Below are positions 44,659-45,016 of a stretch of 45,016 bases of DNA, piece by piece (positions within the stretch are counted from its first letter, which is position 1; the number at the start of each line of letters is the position of its first letter). The position numbers were made by a program, and so were the translations under genes. The stretch is from positions 1 through 45,016 of the forward strand of contig NZ_SIHI01000027.1 of NCBI RefSeq assembly GCF_007859735.1, in the 5' to 3' direction. The notes under the pieces are model-generated. The model made no database searches. It was not told where the DNA came from and worked only from the letters and a program-made list of their open reading frames with translations. This DNA comes from Thalassoglobus neptunius. Lineage in GTDB: Bacteria > Planctomycetota > Planctomycetia > Planctomycetales > Planctomycetaceae.

Positions 44659-45016
44659 GAAGCTACCGTCACGCCCCCGGCGTCGCTCTCGCGATGCCGG
44701 GCATTCCCTTCAACGCTTTCGCCTTCGCCGCTGGCTTCGCCTTGAGCGTTTTCAAGGGCGTGACGGTCGGGGCTTGGGCTTCTCGCTCTTCGCTTTGGGC
44801 TGATCTAGCGGATTGATGTTGCTCATGCCGGGCTGAGCCAGCTTGTCATCGCCCAGCCAAAGCCCTTCCCGCATTCGCAGGGTGGCCCGCAACGCCGTTA
44901 ACCTTTTTAGTGTTGTATCAAAAGACGTCTTGATGGAAATGTTGTGATGACGTAAGGCATTGTTGTCACACAAGTTCCTTTGTCATCTCGGAACGGAGTC
45001 CGGGCATGTCGCATCA
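44659..45016. other. Gene-poor end with low-complexity frames
   Basis: No intact gene. On the minus strand two overlapping frames read Lys/Pro/Ala-rich tails: PLDQPKAKSEKPKPRPSRP and, one frame over, KTLKAKPAAKAKALKGMPGI. A single frameshift would join them, so this may be the decayed 3' end of a gene whose start lies beyond the window. Confidence 0.4.

Noticed and set aside
1-45016. tRNA, rRNA, tmRNA, RNase P RNA or SRP RNA genes
   Set aside because: I searched by eye for conserved T-loop and core motifs and found none.

Overview
The window reads as a chromosomal segment of a planctomycete. The evidence is family content (DUF1080 and DUF1207 proteins, a sialate O-acetylesterase-like SGNH protein, LpxD/LpxI, a deoxyhypusine-synthase-like protein, a secreted VWA protein, a CsrA homologue), long gene-free gaps, many genes without a strong Shine-Dalgarno, and lipid A genes that imply an outer membrane. 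I infer the order-level placement from gene families only; no rRNA or tRNA gene is visible.

Layout. 1-8.5 kb: a two-domain GNAT acetyltransferase, an NtrB/NtrC-like two-component pair whose kinase carries an apparent -1 frameshift, two small membrane or secreted proteins, a class 3 lipase and a membrane-anchored protein. 8.7-12.4 kb: LarB, a 4HBT thioesterase and an lpxD-lpxI operon. 12.7-16.4 kb: a membrane protein with a CXXCH motif, a DUF1207 outer-membrane-type protein and a TIM-barrel sugar isomerase/epimerase-like protein. 16.7-20.7 kb: a VWA protein, then a sensor kinase and an OmpR-type regulator. 20.9-25.9 kb: rhamnulokinase, then ftsY with two conserved uncharacterised genes, a barrel-sandwich/KOW protein and a DUF6754-like membrane protein. 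25.9-31 kb: pcm, a DUF1080 protein, a roughly 1.1 kb gene-poor stretch leading into csrA, a zinc-ribbon membrane protein and an SGNH esterase. 31-38.8 kb: valS with unusual insertions, an esterase, a large secreted protein, a small lipoprotein and an HU protein with a Q/P-rich tail. 39-42.3 kb: a DHS-like protein, and an epimerase plus GT2 pair for surface glycans. 42.4-45 kb looks like degraded mobile or horizontally acquired DNA: a toprim-type primase relative without catalytic residues, an N-terminally truncated HNH-like toxin domain with an overlapping immunity-like gene, and decayed sequence.

Two patterns cut across the window. First, a dispersed repeat of about 100 bp (three full plus-strand copies, one full minus-strand copy, several partial ones) sits flush against gene ends. 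Its short terminal motif TAGAGC or TAAAGC often supplies the stop codon of the neighbouring gene. Second, three 21-nt repeat units ending in a near-perfect palindrome lie in frame inside valS, adding a linker to the synthetase.

The best candidate for an undescribed functional system is the ftsY / KOW-protein / DUF6754 operon. The best candidates for undescribed genome elements are the stop-codon-docking repeat and the palindromic insert in valS.
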